Shown here: one piece after another, positions 12,024 to 23,911 of the stretch | How positions within the stretch are numbered: position 1 is the first letter of the stretch | Layout: each line of letters begins with the position of its first letter | Source of the DNA: Incurvaria masculella | Lineage: Eukaryota; Arthropoda; Insecta; Lepidoptera; Incurvariidae | Length of the DNA: 64,000 nt | Assembly (NCBI GenBank): GCA_946894095.1 | Contig: OX335655.1 | Location: 10,416,001 to 10,480,000 of the forward strand | Direction: 5' to 3' | Notes under the pieces: model-generated | Database searches by the model: none | What the model saw: the letters and a program-made list of their open reading frames with translations, nothing else | Told to the model about the DNA's origin: nothing | Program-made: the position numbers and the translations under genes

Positions 12024-15000
12024 GTAAGAATATAACTCTTCATTTTGTGACAAATATTTCATTTATACTTTCTTTACAGTGAATAAATTTAACCTCTTAA
12101 TTGAAGTAGTACAGAAACCTCCAGATACAAACTAAATTAAGGTAAACTTGGTATAACATTACACTTACAGCTGTAACCAAATACGAGTTACAGGTTCATA
12201 CTGCTGCTAGCGGCCCGGGCGAAGGCAAAGTCAATTTAATTAATCTACTTCCCTTAATTATTCTGACTTGATAACGAAATGCAAATACGTATTGGATTGG
12301 CCTTGAACGAGGCTTGCCTGAAACGTGCTTTGTTTCCAGCGAGGGCCTTTTTCATGTTACGTTACCTCAATTTTCATTTTACCCTAAAACGCCCGAATTT
12401 GCGTTCCAACTTAGGTATTCCACATTTTAATTTGCTCACAGTAAATAAATAAACAATCGCACAATTCAATATTTTTAATCTCCTATTATAGTCTCCTGTA
12501 TATGCTACCCATACTAAACGGATAGAACAAATAAATACAAAAAACATCGGTGAAACATTTGAACTGCTACGATGGCTTGTACAGATGTACCATGTACAGA
12601 TACAAATAAAGAGAAGCAGCTCATCACCTTGAGCAAGGGGCAGGGGGGCGTGGACTGCCCCGCATTGTCCCGCTTCATACTGCTCAAATGCATCATGCTG
12701 TTTCATACTTAAAGCTGTCATGTTAGGTAAACAAACGACATAACTATTAATCGTTCGATCGATCGATCGAGAAGGCCGACTTTACGCCTGGATGAAGGCG
12801 GTTTCATAGCGCCATTCATTCGTGCTGCAAATTATCTATCTCCGTGATGCCAAGTAAGAAATTGCGGCAGGGATCTGTGCGATGTGAACACTTCGCCATT
12901 CATTTCAGGAAGGTTGCTCTGATATTGTTCTAAGTTGATGTCGAAGGTATGTGTTCCATAGTCAACATACCTTTTATTTTACCCTCACCCTTAACTGCCT
13001 GAAGAATTCTACTGGATGTAGGCCCGTTGCTTGCACGGCCTTAGACCAGCCCGTGCATAAAAAAACGATCCATCAGAACGTGTCAACTACCGACCAATAT
13101 CCATTAGCTCTCTTGATCTCCACGTTCATTCAACCTTCAGTTGATGAAGCGTCTGGAGAGCAATGAACTGCTCAGCATCCACCAATATGGTTTTCGTTTG
13201 AATCGATCTGGTGAGAATATGTTATAGCCAACGTCTCACATGAAAAATTGTCAATGAGATCTCCAGAACCTCGTCGAGCTTAACGTGACTACGATACAAG
13301 CGTGACGCGTGGCGTAAACATTGTCGACAGTTTGCTTTTTATATCTCGTGTTCATCCTTATGTCCATGTGAACCCAAACACAGTAGTCAAGCCTGCAGAC
13401 ACTGTAACAACAAATATCGCACCAAACTTGTCTCATTAGCAATGGTATTTCGTTATAAGAATAATTCCTGCTTGTGCAAACATATCCGTAAACTTTTTTA
13501 ATGATAAATTGCGATCAGTTGTGATTTAATTGCAACAGAATTTAGATTTTCACGATTAAAAAAAATAACCAATGCATATTTAATTAGCAAAGAAAGGAAA
13601 ATTAATTTGCCCGCGATCAATAATATCTTAATGGTGTATTAATTTCGGCTTTTCATGCATCACAAGAACATCTTCGGATGTTCCATCACGTACGAGAACG
13701 CCATTAGCATAGCTTACCCGGCTTATAAACTAAACTCTAAGTTTCGCTCTGTCATCTAATTACTCCGTAGCGGCCTTCTCTACATCCAACTAATCTGTCT
13801 CCATCCGTGCTGCCCCGCGTGTGAGCTATGAGACGGTAGACACGTATGCGCAGGTATTATTGGATATTGTCCGGGGGAGCGCTCCCAATATGTCTCCCGC
13901 GTAATTGATGTTGGCTCAACCGAGGTGGCTTACCTGAGCGACTGCATTGGCCGGGTTCGTCGGGCCCTGTCGGCGTACTGTTGAAGTTGCGTCGCAGTAT
14001 TAATCTTGCTGAAACTATGGGGAAGATTAGGAGTTACCTCCGTCGTATGGGCGACGGTGCAGACAGCTCGTATCGGTTCATTGAGTGAATAGTTTCAGCG
14101 TATTGGTGTCGTTTCCGTGTATATTAAGTCTCGTATTAAGTTATTTTTCCCTGTAATTGATGATAGATTAATTGATTAGAAATTTTGAATTGAAACTCAG
14201 ATCTTAAAAAAAATCAATCATTAAAACAATAAGATAGTTTGCAGGGTATAGTTAAGTACGCGGTGGGGCAACTGGTAGTAGAAGAGAGTGTCTAAGGCGC
14301 ATCTATTCTCTAATGAATACGATAGTGAGGAAGTGAAGGCGCTGGGTAGGAAGCAGGGGAGAGGGTAGGTACATGCGATATTCGATAGATATTTGTACAC
14401 TCTTTGTAAAAGTGTATATCTTACTACTATTACAAAGAGAGAGAGAGAGCAGATTTTGTATGTTCGTCATATGGAGCGCAATCTTCGCAACCACTCAATC
14501 TGTGTATTTGGAAAAGGATGACTATTAAAAAAAATATTATAAAAATTGTATTAAAAAATTCTCCCATTATTGAAAAGTACTGCGATAGCACAGTTATTTT
14601 TCCTATTTAACGTTAACTCACAATACCCATTTTTGTGTCTTTAAGATGTTGATAAAAATTATAAATAATTTTCAAACGTGTTACAACCGATATAATTTTA
14701 ATCTGTATCACAAGAAATATATTTACTATCTAAAGTATTGAATTTACAATATACTTGCCCCTTCTTAATCTATAAAAATCACGTGTCACTATTTTTGTAA
14801 ACGCTAATGTCTGAACCCACCCAACCGATTTCAATAAAATAGTGAATGTGTATGGTTTCTTCCCGCTTAAAAGAAAAGGTACTATTATCCCAAAAAAGGT
14901 GTTTTCGATGTTGACGATGGTACGTGTCGGTAGACGTAGTTGACACGGAATCAAAAAATAGACATACCATGAAGTTTTAAAATAATATACAGCCCCCTTA

Positions 15001-15287
15001 TCGCTTAATACTCCTTCTAACATATGATTCGATGGAAAATGATTATTAATTATCATTTCGAGAAACTTACTTTTTATAAATCAGAATTTAATATTTCAGT
15101 AAAGCCGTGCTATTAATTATTCAGAAAAAATAATTACACCCTAATGTCAAGCACAGTTCATTCATCATCTCAAAATGGTTGAAAGTCCGATTATTTCATA
15201 ATTGTTTTTAGGGATATTAATTAATATTTCTGCCTCTTAATAAAGACTGTATCAGACGTGTTAATTTAAAACGTTCTCTACAACGAA
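12024..15287. other. AT-rich stretch, intron-like if 11966-12023 is an exon
   Basis: No recognisable coding sequence. Contains an ATCG microsatellite at 12751-12769, a GC-rich segment at 13780-14060 with no recognised product, and a GA dinucleotide run near 14436-14450. Confidence 0.4.
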
Positions 15288-15414
15288 CAGGGCGTGTATT
15301 CTTGGCATTCAGTCATTGCGGATTCAGTAGAATTAACAGTAATGTCAAAGTAAATTCTTCTTCTGTTAACTCTACTGAATCCGCAATGACTGAATGCCAA
15401 GAATACACGTCCTG
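15288..15414. mobile_element. 127-bp hairpin MITE, copy 1
   Basis: Almost the whole element is an inverted repeat: CAGGGCGTGTATTCTTGGC at the left and its complement GCCAAGAATACACGTCCTG at the right, with about 50 bp per arm. A short asymmetric centre reads TAATGTCAAAGTAAATTC. A second copy of identical length lies at 45936-46062. The DNA class is not certain. The RNA would fold into a long near-perfect hairpin. Confidence 0.8.
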
Positions 15415-15643
15415 AACTGAATAGGAGAAACAGCGTTGTTTCACATCGGCAGTAGTCTAAGGGTAATGCCAGTTCGTCGCTTTTGTAGGCCCGTGTGGGT
15501 CCCATCGTATTGAATTATAGTGTATCGGAGTCGGAATGAGAGATAACACAACATTAAAAATAAAAACGTGCTCATATAAAGAGAATATTCTGTCATGGCG
15601 CCTAGTTTCTGCAGTATTATATTAGCCATCTATGTATCTGTAA

Positions 15644-15760
15644 AAAACCGGCCATACAAGATATAACACAAAAAAAAACAAGATTTTTGTATGGGACCCC
15701 GCTTTAATTTTTAAATTTTACCTATTTGTTGTTATAGCGGTAAAATAAAAAAGCACTCTG
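15644..15760 (-). repeat. GGGTTCCGTACCC-type repeat, half interrupted by an insertion
   Basis: The 3' half of the family (GGCCGGTTTTT end) on the minus strand. The sequence stops at CACTCTG and resumes at 17161 with CTGTAAACATTTCAGCTGCC, exactly where the family consensus would continue. Confidence 0.75.
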
Positions 15761-17160
15761 CATGGCGATTCCCGACACTCTATTGACTTTACAATCGAGT
15801 CGATCGATTGCTAAATTTCAATCCAGTTGCGTTTGAATTTGGTATTCTTGAGTTCAACTGTGTTCGGATTTTGCGATCGAATAGCATGTTAGTAGACCGA
15901 AGTAAAGTTTGCAACAGTGTCGCAGCAAGTTAGTAGTCCGACAAGCAACGCTTTTCAAGCAAACTTGGTTGTTTCATATTTTCGGGTGCAATAGAGAGAG
16001 ATAGTAGATTGAATATATTTAGGGCACGGTTGCCGAACCCATAACACAACGCGCACTTCATAAATAGAACGTTCTTTACATTTCCCGCGCTTTTGTTTTA
16101 TGTTGTTTGTCGGAGTTGATAATTTTATTTCGCTATAATTTGATAACCTATTACGATTGGTTTTCCTACAGTTGGAGCATTGTACTGACAACTTAGTAAT
16201 AAACTATAGAGTTTTCTTAAAATATCTCCTCACTACGTAATTAAAAGATGTGTGTTAAATCCAAATATTGTGTTACATAAACAAATAATTAATAAACATA
16301 GCCTTAATTTCTTTTAATGTGAAATTAAAGGCATATGAAAAATGTGGGATGGTTTACCTATCCGATAGAACGTGAGACCGATGCCTATGACATTGTTGCC
16401 TAACATTGTTTGATTACGCCCCGAAGCATAAAATTATAATTATGTGAGTACATACATAAAATAACATTTATTAATATCTAATCCGTTTATTTTGTTATTT
16501 TCATTGACATTAAGTATGCATTGAGTTAATAAGTAAGGATTCCAAATAATATTTTGCACGAGGCAGGTTGAGACAAAGGAGCCGGGACGAGCTGAGTGCT
16601 CGAAGCGCCAGTGGTGCGCACGTAGTATCCAAATCTGATTCAGTTTTGTTTCTGCGCAGCCGATGGTGCCGCTTATAAAGGGAATTACTTAATTTGAAGT
16701 GAGATTTAGATTTTTTTTAGAGGTTTTGAATTTAAATTAATTGAAGTGAGTTTATGTTGTATGCAAAGACATTTCCTTAGAGAAATATTGTTTTTGTTGA
16801 ATTCAAAGTCATAGAATATTTTCCATAGGTGTTGTAAAAGGGATGCTATTCAAATATCGCACATTGATTGCATACAACAATCCAACCGGTCTCAAAAAGT
16901 ACCTCCTTTATAAACTGGAAAGAAATTGACTGTAACTCGATCCTAACCCAGTTCCAATCCAGCTGAATAACGTCGGGAATACCGATTCTGACGTTTCTCC
17001 ATACATTGTGATGACAGTTCGATCCCAAACTCGCTCGCAATTAATTCCGCTACTACTCGCTGGATCGAGGGCGCTGCTTTCATTTTCAAGAATACCAAAG
17101 AACTGTCTGTCAACTTGCTAAGGATAGAGTAAGTTCAATCGAGTGTCGGGAATCGACATG
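15761..17160. mobile_element. 1400-bp DNA element with terminal inverted repeats, nested in a repeat
   Basis: The left end reads CATGGCGATTCCCGACACTC. The right end, read inward on the minus strand, is CATGTCGATTCCCGACACTC, so the termini are inverted with one mismatch in 20. The host repeat resumes directly after it with a 3-bp duplication, CTG (15758-15760 and 17161-17163). Weaker inverted similarity continues inward (TTTGGTATTCTTGA on both sides). A 47-codon frame starts on the minus strand near 17083, but no transposase is recognised, so it is probably non-autonomous. A 3-bp duplication fits several DNA transposon superfamilies; I cannot choose among them. Confidence 0.75.
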
Positions 17161-17289
17161 CTGTAAACATTTCAGCTGCCTACCTATTATGGTTCATGAG
17201 ATACAGCCCTGTAACAGACGGACGGACGGACAGCGGAGGGTTAGTAATAGGGTTCAGTTTTCACCCTTAGGGTAAGGAACCCTAAAAAA
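17161..17289 (-). repeat. GGGTTCCGTACCC-type repeat, second half after insertion
   Basis: Continues the copy broken at 15760 through the TGAACC and GACGGACGGACGG blocks to AAGGAACCCTAAAAAAC, the outer end of the family. Confidence 0.75.
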
Positions 17290-19330
17290 CGTATTTTATT
17301 ATATTTAATAATCAAACGTATTAATTCACTGCCGAAAATTATGCTGTCCGAAAGCAAGCGAAGATATCAGTTTATAAGACGTACAAATATACGTCATAAA
17401 TCTAGAATCGGTTCTTTGTACATTTTATTTAAAATTATCGGGTACTGATGCGTTAGAGCTCTCTGTTTGTATCAAGATGGTACCTAACAATCACAATCTA
17501 CATCAAAAATATCAATTGTAACAACAATCAAGTCTCTCCAAGTCTGGTCTTTCTACTGCAAAACGTTTTGAGTTCCTACATAAAACCTAGTTAGTTAATT
17601 TTCTTATTTATCAACTTAATTATAAATTGCCCATATTTATAGTGACCATATCAAAACTAGACATATATTTTTTAATATAAATACATATATGTCTTGGCAA
17701 TCCCACTGCAACATAAGCACATAATAACAAGTGTTATATGTGAACCGAACCATGAAATATTCGCATTTATATTGAAATTCCCATTTCAAATCCCTTCAAA
17801 AACACTAACTCATATGAAATTTAACGTCTCACGTCCGTCCGTCCTAGGAATCACTTACTCGATTTCGAATGCAGTATGCATCTACGTCGAGGAACAAGGC
17901 AGTATGCAAAAGCAGCAACAATCAAATTCTCAATCGCCCTTGGCTTTATTTTTGAATGTGTAACAACGTGCTACATCCGCTCCCCGTGCTCGCAGAATGC
18001 AATTGCTATATCGGCCGTAAAATGGTAAAATCGACGTGCAGAACGAGCGAGCGGCGCGCTAAACCTACCAACACCTGCGTCTCTACTCCCCTCCGTTTTA
18101 GAATCTGAAATTTTATCCTCCACCCGTCCCGGTCTCCCCTTCGGTAACCGAGTGAAACGCCTGTCCGTCGTGACGCTCGTCTGCCGATCCATTCCGCTCG
18201 TTGGGAATGGAAAACGAAAAATTCTGCAGTGTTTACTATTTGAATTGCATTTCAATCGCGTCCCCTATTTAGTGCGTCACACGGCCGACCGCCCTCGCCG
18301 CCGCTGCCGCATCCAGTCGCCGTTTCGAACGAAAATAGAGCCATGGCGACGGCGAGCAAACGGGTTGAACAAAATTGTAGAACACGCCATTGGCAAGTTT
18401 CAGTGCAAAACAATGGCAATCGGTTTTTATTTTTTCTGGAAGAGTACTGGTTAGTACTGGCTTCACAAACATGGCTGTAACCATTGGGAAACATTCGAAT
18501 TTTAAAAATGGAACTCTTTGCGTAACAAATGCCAATAAAATATTCAGAGCTATACTTCATTTTATAGCGGCCACGTATAACACGCATTAAGATAATAAAT
18601 CGGACTATTGGAATAATTTTCCCTCGGGCTTGCGCTAATATTTATTTTATAATTTAATATTTGAGCTTTTCTTTTGTCCTCTGTTATATTCTCATTGAAA
18701 TTCTAACAACTTCGACAGAATCCCGGCCTATCTCGCAGTCCTTTGCAAGTTGAGCCCTCAGTCTACATAGTTCTCAAAGTGGATTAAGTGAGTGGAACTG
18801 TTTTGTGAAAAGCGCTGCTGTTTTCAAAAGGAAATTCTCAGATAAAATGGCTGTACAGTTTTAGGTTTATGACGAAGGATATTTCAAAGGAATTCAACAT
18901 TATCCAGAAACACGATTCCATCACAGTCCGGATAAACTGTATGCACCCAAGATTAATTTATATTTTCAAAATTGTACATCCAATAACCCTTTTCCTGAGA
19001 ACAGAAGATAATGCAATAGAAATTCTTGATTTGTGCAATTATGTTACCAACAATAAAACACAGTAATTAAGTCCAATATATGGAATTGCAAAAAGGCGGA
19101 CTTATCACTAAAAGTAATTAGGGAGAGCTGGAAATATACAACGTCCGATAAACAAAGGTCATCGTTTTAGGGCTTTTTGCGATCTCTCAAATAACTTACG
19201 AACATCCGGAATGACACTAGAACAAACTAGAAAGAGAAAGACAAAACAAACGTTTTACTCCAAAATCGAAATCACTATGACTGAAAGAGTATTATAATAA
19301 TTTCTTGCAAGAACGAAATAATAGCACGTA
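17290..19330. other. Stretch without recognisable genes; GC-rich patch at 17975-18370
   Basis: Several overlapping 60-110 codon frames on both strands around 17970-18590 follow from the GC-rich patch and show no known domain. The rest is AT-rich and featureless. Confidence 0.4.
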
Positions 19331-20610
19331 TGGTTGGGGAAAAAGTTTCTTCGCATTTTTTAAGAAAATTCAAAACATTTTTTAATATGGTTTATTTACA
19401 TTTAACTAAAGTATGTAGGTACCATTTTGTTCGATAACTTTTTGCCATCTTGTAGGTAGGGACATGATCCCATTGCTATAGAAATATTGGGACTTCTGAT
19501 CAATATACCGCGACAAGTGGTTTTGGCAGTCCTCTCGTGATGTTAACCTGACACTGCCTAAAGAATTCTGAAGAGACCTAAACAGGTGGAAATCTGAAGG
19601 TGCAAGGTCAGGACTATACGGCGGATGCATTAACACCTCCCAGCCAAACTCTCTTAGTTTTTGCTGAGTGGCTAAAGATGTGTGAGGTCTAGCGTTATCA
19701 TGATGAAAAACCACACCCCTTCTGTTGATTAATTTCGGCCGCTTTCTCTCAACTTCTTGCTTTAATCTCATCAGTTGTTCGCAGTAGAGTTCAGAATCGA
19801 TGGTCCTGCCTGGTGGTAACAGCTCATAATGAATAATGCCCTTCCAATCCCACCACACACACAGCATCACCTTGTTGCGAGTTAACCCGGGTTTCGCCAC
19901 AGTCTGTGAAGCTTGACCGGCCTTTGACCACGACCTTTTTCGCACGTTCTTGTCGTACGTGATCCACTTTTCATCACCAGTTATCAGCTTCTTCAAAAAT
20001 GGTTCGGTTTCATTACGTCGTAATAAAGAATCACAAATGAGTACACGGTTCATTAGGTTTCTTTCAGTGAGCTCGTGAGGTACCCAAATATCGAGCTTTT
20101 TTGTGTACCCAGTTTTTTTCAAATGCGCCTAAACTGTTTTGTGGTCAATTCCTAGTTCTTCAGCTACGTCGTAACTACTGATATGCCGATCTTGCTCCAC
20201 TTTTTCAAAAATGCCATCCATTTTATCCGTAATAGGGCGACCAGAGCGACGTGCATCTTTGACATCAAAATTTCCGGATTGAAAACGCTTAAACCAAATT
20301 TGTGCTACTCTCACAGACACTGCACTAGGTCCATAAACATCGCAATTTTTTTTCGCGGCTTGCGTTGAATTTTTACCTTTTTTGTAGTAAAATTTTAAAA
20401 TGTATCGAATTTCTTCATTAGATTCACTCATTTTGACAGTACGAAAAACAAATGAGAATCACACATTTTCCTAATTTGAATTTGGAATTATGTTCTTTAA
20501 AATTTAAACTTTCAATGATACCAAAACCAGCCAGATACAAATAGTATAGCCAAAGAGATTTTATTACAAGTTCATACATACTATAATGCGAAAAGACTTT
20601 TCCCCCGACC
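19331..20610 (-). mobile_element. Mariner transposon, near-complete
   Basis: About 1280 bp, the usual size for mariner. Terminal inverted repeats of about 28 bp: left GGTTGGGGAAAAAGTTTC, right (read inward on the minus strand) GGTCGGGGGAAAAGTCTT, both continuing TTCGCAT. TA dinucleotides flank it at 19329-19330 and 20611-20612. It encodes the transposase described separately. It resembles mellifera-type mariners from memory, which is not a verified subfamily call. Confidence 0.85.
19406..20431 (-). pseudogene. Mariner transposase interrupted by one in-frame stop
   Basis: DD34D transposase that would bind the element's inverted repeats and move it by cut and paste at TA sites. The frame starts MSESNEEIRYILKFYYKKG at 20431. 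A helix-turn-helix region follows (AVSVRVAQIWFKRFQSGNFD, then SSYDVAEELGIDHKTV). A TAG stop lies at 20129-20131, after which the same frame continues to 19406. Signature motifs are intact: WVPHEL, the first Asp in GDEKW, the second in HHDNARPH and the third in YSPDLAPSD, with 34 residues between the second and third. Total length of 342 codons including both stops matches the family. Only the single amber codon breaks it, so inactivation appears recent. Confidence 0.9.
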
Positions 20611-20825
20611 TATTATAATAAAACGAATAAGCCGAGACGATTTTAAACGGGCTGACAGTGAGGCAAAAGTCTCATGTCGATTTGAGTCGATCAAAGGCAG
20701 GATCAGCGAAAAAGACTGTTGCTGATGGGAAAAATAACAAATACAAGAGAACAAATAAATACATTACATAAATATATTTACCATTCGCTATTGAGACCCA
20801 AGGCTCAGTAGCCAAAATGTTTTTG

Positions 20826-21639
20826 AATAAAACAAATTATTTAAAAATATAAAAAACCCGACAGCGTAAAAAATTGTAACTTAAAATTGACTTAGTAAAC
20901 GAACTGAAAAGATAGAAACAAGTTGAAAAATTAAATATTTGTTGTGTTTGAATGATCATGGTTGACAATGTTTACAAACGCAGTCGGAGGCATCAAATAG
21001 CCCCAGTACGTTCCATAGTAAATGACTAGCGATTTTATGGATTACTTCGGTGGAGCAAGAAAATACGTGGTGGGGGAAGTTCCAATATCCTATCTTTCAT
21101 TTTTATGTCTAAAGTGAGGTTTTTTTTTCTCGTTCTCGGTGTCACCGATCATCATGAAATTTACATGGGTACACTTTCAATGAATTTAATAACAAACAAA
21201 ATAATATAAATAATAGTTAAACTATTTGATGCACAATATGAATTATATAATGATATATTATATATTTCCCAATACATTCCATTATTAATGACTAGCGATT
21301 TTCTTAGTGATATGGGTATAGCAAAAATAAACTTATTGAGACAAATTATAATCTCCTAACTGTCATATAATAAATACGAAAGTAAGTTTGTCTGTTTCAC
21401 GAACTCAACCGACCATCGTGAAATTTGCATAGGCACACCATTGAAAATATAAATCGTAGTTAATGTATCTTATGCCTCCGACTGCGTTTGTAAACACTGT
21501 CAACCATGATCATTCAAACACAACAAATATTTAATTTTTCAACTTGTTTCTATCTTTTCAGTTCGTTTACTAAGTCAATTTTAAGTTACATTTTTTTACG
21601 CTGTCGGGTTTTTTATATTTTTAAATAATTTGTTTTATT
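20826..21639. mobile_element. 815-bp fold-back element with 168-bp terminal inverted repeats
   Basis: Left arm 20826-20993 and right arm 21472-21639 are reverse complements with only about two differences. The outer ends read AATAAAACAAATTATTT and its complement; the inner ends are GGAGGCAT and ATGCCTCC. The interior holds two diverged direct copies of one block: AATGACTAGCGATTTT at 21020 and 21286, each followed by an ACCGA.CATC.TGAAATTT phrase. No open reading frame of note. Probably non-autonomous. Confidence 0.8.
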
Positions 21640-21731
21640 TTAATTATTTTTAGTTTTCGTAGAGCATGCATTTATCATTTAAATATCTGCACGTTAATAA
21701 ATTCCAACGAAAGTAAGGTTAGGTATTATTA

Positions 21732-22070
21732 TGGAACCTGACATGGATGGCTAATGTAACACAACTACCGTCATGATATAGGCCTAATTCAACAAATTCC
21801 AGAAGGAATTAGATGACAGGTCAGGACCTTCCTTTACACAGAATCACGGCTGCACACGGATACCATGGGTGGAAAATACAGACAATGATCTATTGCCACT
21901 TCGTCCATAGTTTTTCCTAATGCGGTGATACCAACCCAGGCGGGATTAACCCTGTCACCTAGTAGGGTAGTCGCAAGATAAAGTGGTGTATAACAGATGC
22001 GAGGATTTGAGCCCATAACCTCTTGCATAAAAGGCAATATTTTAGTCCCTACACTACGAGGTGTAACAAA
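21732..22070 (-). repeat. SINE with shared body but a different tRNA-like head
   Basis: The minus strand begins GTTACACCTCGTAGTGTAGGGAC with an A-box-like TAGTGTAGGGAC and a B-box-like GGGCTCAAATCC. It then enters the common SINE body (GGTGACAGGGTTAATCCC) and the common end TTAGCCATCCATGTCAGG. The head is not alignable by eye with that at 2620 or 57981, although the tail is the same family. Confidence 0.65.
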
Positions 22071-22210
22071 TAGAGTTTTTTGATTGATATTAAAACAAAA
22101 CTACATTTTCTAAAAGTTTCTTCATGTTATCTTTAAGGCTTTAATGAAGTCATCAGTTCATAGAATGAGATTCCCTCATTCAACGAATTTTGATCATATG
22201 CCGATATATA

Positions 22211-22419
22211 CAAGGTTTTAGTGGAGGTATGGTCCAAACGTTAACGTATTCCTTGGCATATTTGAAACAAAAAGCATATACATTTTATTTGTAGGTATTT
22301 AAAATGTATGGGGAAAATCTTTTTCAAGTCGTACAACAAAATATCTTCTACCTTTTTAGCTCCAAATATGCCGAGGAATACGTGGTTAGCTTTTGGACCA
22401 TATCTCCGTTAACACCCTA
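22211..22419. mobile_element. Short MITE with imperfect 58-bp inverted termini
   Basis: Left TTAGTGGAGGTATGGTCCAAA...TATTCCTTGGCATATTTG is mirrored at the right by CAAATATGCCGAGGAATA...TTTGGACCATATCTCCGTTAA. The flanks are TATA-rich, so a TA target duplication is plausible. Non-coding. Confidence 0.6.
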
Positions 22420-22516
22420 TATATGTTTTTTTAGAATCTCCCTCTCATCATCGTTGATTACAGTTACACTAAATTTATAAGCGAACAGTTCGACACTCAA
22501 ATCCTGTGGTTATATA

Positions 22517-22985
22517 CAGGGTCCGTCACTCGAAGTGTTACCAATTGAAAATGATGTTATTTAGTTAATTGAAGTACGGTTCGTTAAAAATTATATCACA
22601 ATAAAACATTTAATTTTAAGACAATAATTGTTATTGTTCGATATAGCCTTTGATCCATAGATAAGAGCTTTCTGAGACGATCCTGAGTGTTGTTGGAACG
22701 TCCAGCGTTTCGTACTGCATTGTTTATACGTGCACATGGTATGAGCGCCTCATTTAACACCAACACTTGCTGGTTGACTTTGACGCCCTTCTCGATAAAC
22801 ACGAGTGAATAGCGACCATTTGCGGTCACTGCAGCCGAGACCATAACAGAAGCGGGCGCTTGCTTACGAACGGGAACTCCTTCGTCTAAATTCTCGTTGG
22901 ATTTGCCCTGTAGCCAAACACGAAAATGTTGTTTGTTTATATACTGTTAGACAGTAAACATTTTTTCATCAGAAAAAACAATGTT
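22517..22985 (-). pseudogene. Degenerate mariner, 3' half of element
   Basis: Outer end reads CAGGGTCCGTCACTCGAAG at 22517, next to TA at 22515-22516, and mirrors the far end at 34211. The minus strand carries the middle of a mariner-type transposase: VFSDEKMFTV (first catalytic Asp), a stop, then VMVSAAVTANGRYSLVFIEK and GVKVNQQVLVLNEALIP. The expected second and third catalytic Asp region is missing, so there was an internal deletion as well. The element is split from its 5' half (33663-34211) by the gypsy retrotransposon. Confidence 0.75.
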
Positions 22986-23894
22986 TGTAGCGTCGCCGTG
23001 CCGCCGTGTTCCGTATCCGTGTGAGCAGCCGGGCGTGATCTACTTCGAGGCCACACCCACGCCTTCCGATGTCTTCAGCCCGTGGACCAGCAGCCACAGC
23101 TTCCGCCGTGCCCTGTCACAGTCGCCGGTCCGACATCTTCAACACGTAGACCCACCACCACAGCGTCGCCGTACGCCTGCTGGATCCCCGCACGGTACCT
23201 ATACTCTAACGCCAGCCCCCCCCGTAGAAATCTACGATGAAACCGCAAAGAGCGTCTATCAGGATCACCCATTGAAGCAGAACACCGCCCATTCGACTAC
23301 GCACGACCTCGGACCCACCCCGAGCTCCCGGCATGGAACCCCGGCCATTTGGATATTAGGATAGGCTAAGGCCGTGTTAGAACACCGCCTTGATTGTTAA
23401 TTATTTATAGTCTTCTTTGTGCTTCTAAATATAGGCTATTTTAGGTAGATGGTTAGATCGCCACAGCCCAATTTTCTTAATTTGTAGGTGTCTTAAATAG
23501 GACAATGCCAGGGTGTATTTTTGATTGTCTGTTTGTGTTTTGTGCCTCAAATGGTCTATAATTTATTACATCTTTTTTTGTACCTACTGTAGTCTGTTAA
23601 TTCGCTATTCATCGATTCCCTACAAATTCACCCATTCCCAACCTGTGAACAGCCTCCCCCACACGCTGCAGAGCTGCCACCAAGTACATTCATGAGATCC
23701 CTCCTCTACACATCACACTTTATACACCGGCGTAACCACCTGGATATCTTGTAGCCTAATTAAATTACAACGAACCACCGGAAGATCCCTGGGCCCTTGA
23801 AACCCTATATATGTCTGTCGGTCTGTCCGTGGCAACCACTCCTACTTACTCATTTCTTCTAATGCATCACACCCTTTAAATTAACAAGGCTACA
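22986..23894 (+). repeat. 5' LTR of gypsy element
   Basis: Starts TGTAGCG and ends GGCTACA, the canonical TG...CA termini with a 6-bp inverted match. 909 bp, the same length as the 3' LTR, and no differences were found on reading both copies. The GC-rich first third gives an open frame on both strands that I regard as non-coding. A TATATAT string at 23806-23812 lies close to the end of the LTR. The start of the R region cannot be set from sequence alone. Confidence 0.95.
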
Positions 23895-23896
23895 AT

Positions 23897-23911
23897 TGGC
23901 ACCCGAACTGG
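23897..23911 (+). other. Primer binding site, tRNA-Lys-like
   Basis: TGGCACCCGAACTGG lies two bases after the 5' LTR. It differs at two of 15 positions from the well-known tRNA-Lys(3) primer site TGGCGCCCGAACAGG. It would pair with the 3' end of a tRNA to start minus-strand DNA synthesis. Confidence 0.75.

Noticed and set aside
22981..23364. 127-codon plus-strand frame, and the matching frame at 32803-33132, with a minus-strand shadow
   Set aside because: They lie entirely inside the two LTRs and follow from GC-rich sequence open on both strands; no known domain.
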